Source: Pararcticibacter amylolyticus (lineage in GTDB: Bacteria; Bacteroidota; Bacteroidia; Sphingobacteriales; Sphingobacteriaceae). From it: a stretch of DNA of 64,000 nucleotides. This document shows positions 61,666 to 64,000 of this stretch, piece by piece. Position numbers and translations under genes: made by a program. The stretch covers positions 245,964 through 309,963 of the forward strand of contig NZ_QEAS01000004.1 of assembly GCF_003130405.1 (NCBI RefSeq), written 5' to 3'. Under the pieces are notes generated by a model. It had not been told where the DNA came from. It saw only the letters and a program-made list of their open reading frames with translations, and made no database searches. Each line of letters opens with the position of its first letter. The first letter of the stretch is position 1.

Positions 61666-64000
61666 ATGAATAAGCAACTGTCCCTAATTCTCGCAGGAAT
61701 AGCTTCCTGTCTTATCATGGCCGGCCGTGTATCAGCGCAGATACCACTGGCTCCGGCTAACGTGCAAAGTCCCAACGCTGCCAGTCTCGGGATGTTCGGG
61801 GAAATACCTGTTTCCTATTATACTGGCATACCAAGCATTGAAGTACCCCTGTACACCCTGCAGCAAAAGGGCATTTCTGTGCCTCTCACTTTAAATTATC
61901 ACGCTTCCGGTTTCCGTCCCGACATGCATCCCGGATGGGTGGGAACTGGTTTCGCCCTTTCATGCGGCGGCGTTGTATCGCGGGTGATAAAGGATGCTCC
62001 CGATGATTACAGCAACGGGAACTATTATCTCGGCGCTAATATGGGCTATTATTACAATCACAACGTCCTGAATACCTCCAGCTGGAACCAAACAGGCTAT
62101 ATGCAAAACATTGCTCGGGGTAATGAAATGCTGAAAGATACGGAACCTGACGAGTTCAATTTCAACTTTGGCGGTTATGCAGGGAGTTTCTACATGCATG
62201 CCGATGGTACCTGGAGGGTGAAATGCGATAAGCCACTCAAGGTGAGCCTTTATGGCTCTTTTCTAAATATACCATTTACCGCCCCCTACGGGACCCGCAT
62301 GCAGAATTATGGGATGTCTCAGTCCTTCGGAGGGTTTGTCATCACGACCGAAGACGGCACAAAATACTATTTCGGAGGCAATACCAACGCCATTGAATAC
62401 AGCATTGGCTTTTTTAATCAGGATGTGGATGAGTGGCTTGCGGGCAGTTGGTACCTTACAAAGATCGCACCGCCTGTAGGAGATGAAATTAATTTCAGTT
62501 ATGAAAGAGACGATTACGTCAATCAGATGTATATCGCTATCGTAAACGATCTCGGTACGAGGACGAAGAATTCTGGTGGCATCTTCAATCCCCAGCCGGC
62601 CTGCAGCAGCTGGAGTTACAGCCAGGTTTACCATAACTACAACGGAAAGCTGGTTGCCCCGGTGTATCTCAGGCAAATCACAGGGCTGCACAATGTCATT
62701 AAGTTTAATCGTTCGACAAGTACCGAACTCCGTTACGACCCGGTGGTCTACGAATACAGGTACTCCCAATGGTCTATGTACGGTGGCGGTTATTACGGAA
62801 CTGATTTTATTCCCGTTCTTGCGGATAACGGAACAAGTTACTACCCACAGTATCTCGATAAACTCCAGTGGAAGAAGCTGGATCAGATACGTGTCGAGAA
62901 GACCGATGGCGCTCTTGTTAAGGCTTTCAATTTTACCTATAACAACGTCTCTTACGAGCGGTTGCGTCTGTTATCTGTTAATGAGATTGGTGCAGATCTG
63001 AATCCCTTGCCTCCTTATACCTTCAGCTACGACCAGTCAGCAAGTTTACCGGGCTATTTATCGAATATGGTCGACCACTGGGGCTTTTACAACGGTACTT
63101 ACGCCGATATGAGCAATCAGAACACCTATTATACGACCTATTATAATTATCGGGAACCTGTAGCAACTTACTTATATGCCGGAACGCTTAATAAGATTAC
63201 GTATCCGACCGGAGGAGTAACGGAGTTCACCTACGAACCGAATACCTATAGCAAGCGACTCCAGGAAGTCAGGGGAAACGGCATCGATTATAATTTTTCA
63301 GCGCAGAATAAGCTTGCCGGAGGATTAAGGATCAAAAAGATCAGTAGTTACGATCCCAGGAGCCCTTTACAGAAGCAGGAGAAATTTTATTACTACGTAA
63401 GTAACTACAGTAATACGGTTGATCCGAATACGCTGAATTCAAGCGGCGTGCTTGGCGGGCAGATAAAATACTACTTTGAAGACTATAGCCGCAGGGCATT
63501 CAACGATAACGGCATCACTTATTCAAAGTCTTTGTTTTCTTCGCAGTCCGTATTGCCGGGGTGCATCAATGCAATGGGAAGCCATATCGGATATTCTGAA
63601 GTGACGGAGAAGCTTTCGGATGGAAGTTATACGCGATATCTCTTTACTAATTTCGATACCGGCAACGGAGACCAGTCGGCGGATAATGTCCTGCAGTTGA
63701 GCCGAACAGCTTATGAGCCATACTCGTCTGCCGAAGAGGAAAGAGGCAAGCTCCTTACCGAGTACAGTTATACCGCTGCCGGCCAGTTTTCGAGGATACG
63801 CAGCATCTATTATTCTGCTCTCAATAAAGCCGGCGAATACGTTCCCGCGTTAAAGGCGAATTACGCCAACGTCTGTCCGAATACGGCGGTCAGCGTAGAA
63901 GAAGGCACAGCCTACCGCCTTTATACCTATTCATACCTTCCCGTTTCCGAAACAATCTCAGAATATAACCAGGGAAGTTTTGTTACCAGCACTTCCAAAC
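61666..64000 (+). CDS. RHS/YD-repeat-type secreted protein, N-terminal part (3' end outside window)
   Basis: 778 codons are visible, open to the window edge. A signal peptide is clear (LSLILAGIASCLIMAGRVSAQ). The mature start IPLAPANVQSPNAASLGMFGEIPVSYYTG, with IEVPLYTLQQKGISVPLTLNYHASGF and GWVGTGFALSCGGVVSRVIKD, is characteristic of long Bacteroidota proteins that end in RHS/YD repeats and a variable toxin-like C-terminus. Tyr-rich beta strands continue throughout (KITYPTGGVTEFTYEPNTYS). RHS cores form a shell that holds a C-terminal effector; whether one exists here lies beyond the window. Confidence 0.85.
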   Translation, partial: MNKQLSLILAGIASCLIMAGRVSAQIPLAPANVQSPNAASLGMFGEIPVSYYTGIPSIEVPLYTLQQKGISVPLTLNYHASGFRPDMHPGWVGTGFALSCGGVVSRVIKDAPDDYSNGNYYLGANMGYYYNHNVLNTSSWNQTGYMQNIARGNEMLKDTEPDEFNFNFGGYAGSFYMHADGTWRVKCDKPLKVSLYGSFLNIPFTAPYGTRMQNYGMSQSFGGFVITTEDGTKYYFGGNTNAIEYSIGFFNQDVDEWLAGSWYLTKIAPPVGDEINFSYERDDYVNQMYIAIVNDLGTRTKNSGGIFNPQPACSSWSYSQVYHNYNGKLVAPVYLRQITGLHNVIKFNRSTSTELRYDPVVYEYRYSQWSMYGGGYYGTDFIPVLADNGTSYYPQYLDKLQWKKLDQIRVEKTDGALVKAFNFTYNNVSYERLRLLSVNEIGADLNPLPPYTFSYDQSASLPGYLSNMVDHWGFYNGTYADMSNQNTYYTTYYNYREPVATYLYAGTLNKITYPTGGVTEFTYEPNTYSKRLQEVRGNGIDYNFSAQNKLAGGLRIKKISSYDPRSPLQKQEKFYYYVSNYSNTVDPNTLNSSGVLGGQIKYYFEDYSRRAFNDNGITYSKSLFSSQSVLPGCINAMGSHIGYSEVTEKLSDGSYTRYLFTNFDTGNGDQSADNVLQLSRTAYEPYSSAEEERGKLLTEYSYTAAGQFSRIRSIYYSALNKAGEYVPALKANYANVCPNTAVSVEEGTAYRLYTYSYLPVSETISEYNQGSFVTSTSK

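Overview
The window reads as a chromosomal segment of a Bacteroidota bacterium, most likely Sphingobacteriaceae (Pedobacter/Mucilaginibacter-like). Evidence: start codons almost never have Shine-Dalgarno sequences; several promoters carry the Bacteroidota -7 element TAnnTTTG; and the gene content is typical of the phylum (TonB receptor with a carboxypeptidase-regulatory-like N-terminus, DUF4876- and DUF6850-type proteins, secreted sugar enzymes, many lipoproteins with short lipoboxes, a histone H1-like protein, an RHS-type N-terminus). No rRNA, tRNA or CRISPR array was seen. The genus is inferred, not proven.

Layout. 1-13.7 kb: the end of a secreted phosphodiesterase/alkaline phosphatase-type enzyme coupled to an e(P4)-type acid phosphatase lipoprotein; a YcaQ-like glycosylase; a tandem universal stress protein; TetR and AraC regulators; a second AraC gene followed by a complete tripartite RND efflux operon (adaptor, pump, TolC-type channel); an acyltransferase. 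14-21.8 kb: a secreted beta-sandwich protein with a GH43 arabinanase-like enzyme, a YegD-like Hsp70, a MocR regulator divergent from a GNAT acetyltransferase with a three-half-site operator, a nitroreductase and a Cys-tRNA(Pro) deacylase. 21.8-36 kb: a coupled pair of lipoprotein/TPR genes of unknown role, AraC-SDR, a region with a perfect 31-bp inverted repeat, a membrane-anchored alpha/beta hydrolase, a Tat-exported Gfo/Idh/MocA oxidoreductase with a secreted TIM-barrel isomerase, then HxlR / SDR / aldo-keto reductase / AraC.

36-49 kb: a MerC-type membrane protein and a small Cys/His-rich exported protein have the same operator laid over the same -7 element (TATATTTG). This suggests one metal-responsive repressor, possibly Zur-like. 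After the second operator comes a long same-strand series: TonB receptor, DUF4876-type lipoprotein, DUF6850-type outer-membrane barrel, a caspase-fold (C25/gingipain-like) peptidase with C-terminal HEAT repeats, a lipoprotein and an APC permease. This looks like one surface uptake/processing system.

51.5-59.7 kb is the most unusual part. Three transcription units (a membrane protein with an internal duplication; a soluble protein resembling the helical pore-forming domain of insecticidal delta-endotoxins; and a minus-strand series encoding a second such protein plus three paralogous proteins with acidic tails) each have the same gapless 53-bp element upstream. It combines a dyad (ATTAC-n8-GTAAT) with putative -33 and -7 boxes. 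An atypical NarL/LuxR-type response regulator gene lies among them and is the obvious candidate activator. I read this as an undescribed co-regulated toxin-like system. One of its genes carries a 75-bp tandem repeat and an apparent one-base frameshift.

59.9-61.6 kb is decayed DNA: an intact antitoxin with a truncated PIN toxin run together with HxlR and DinB gene fragments. The window closes with the 5' part of an RHS/YD-type secreted protein gene.
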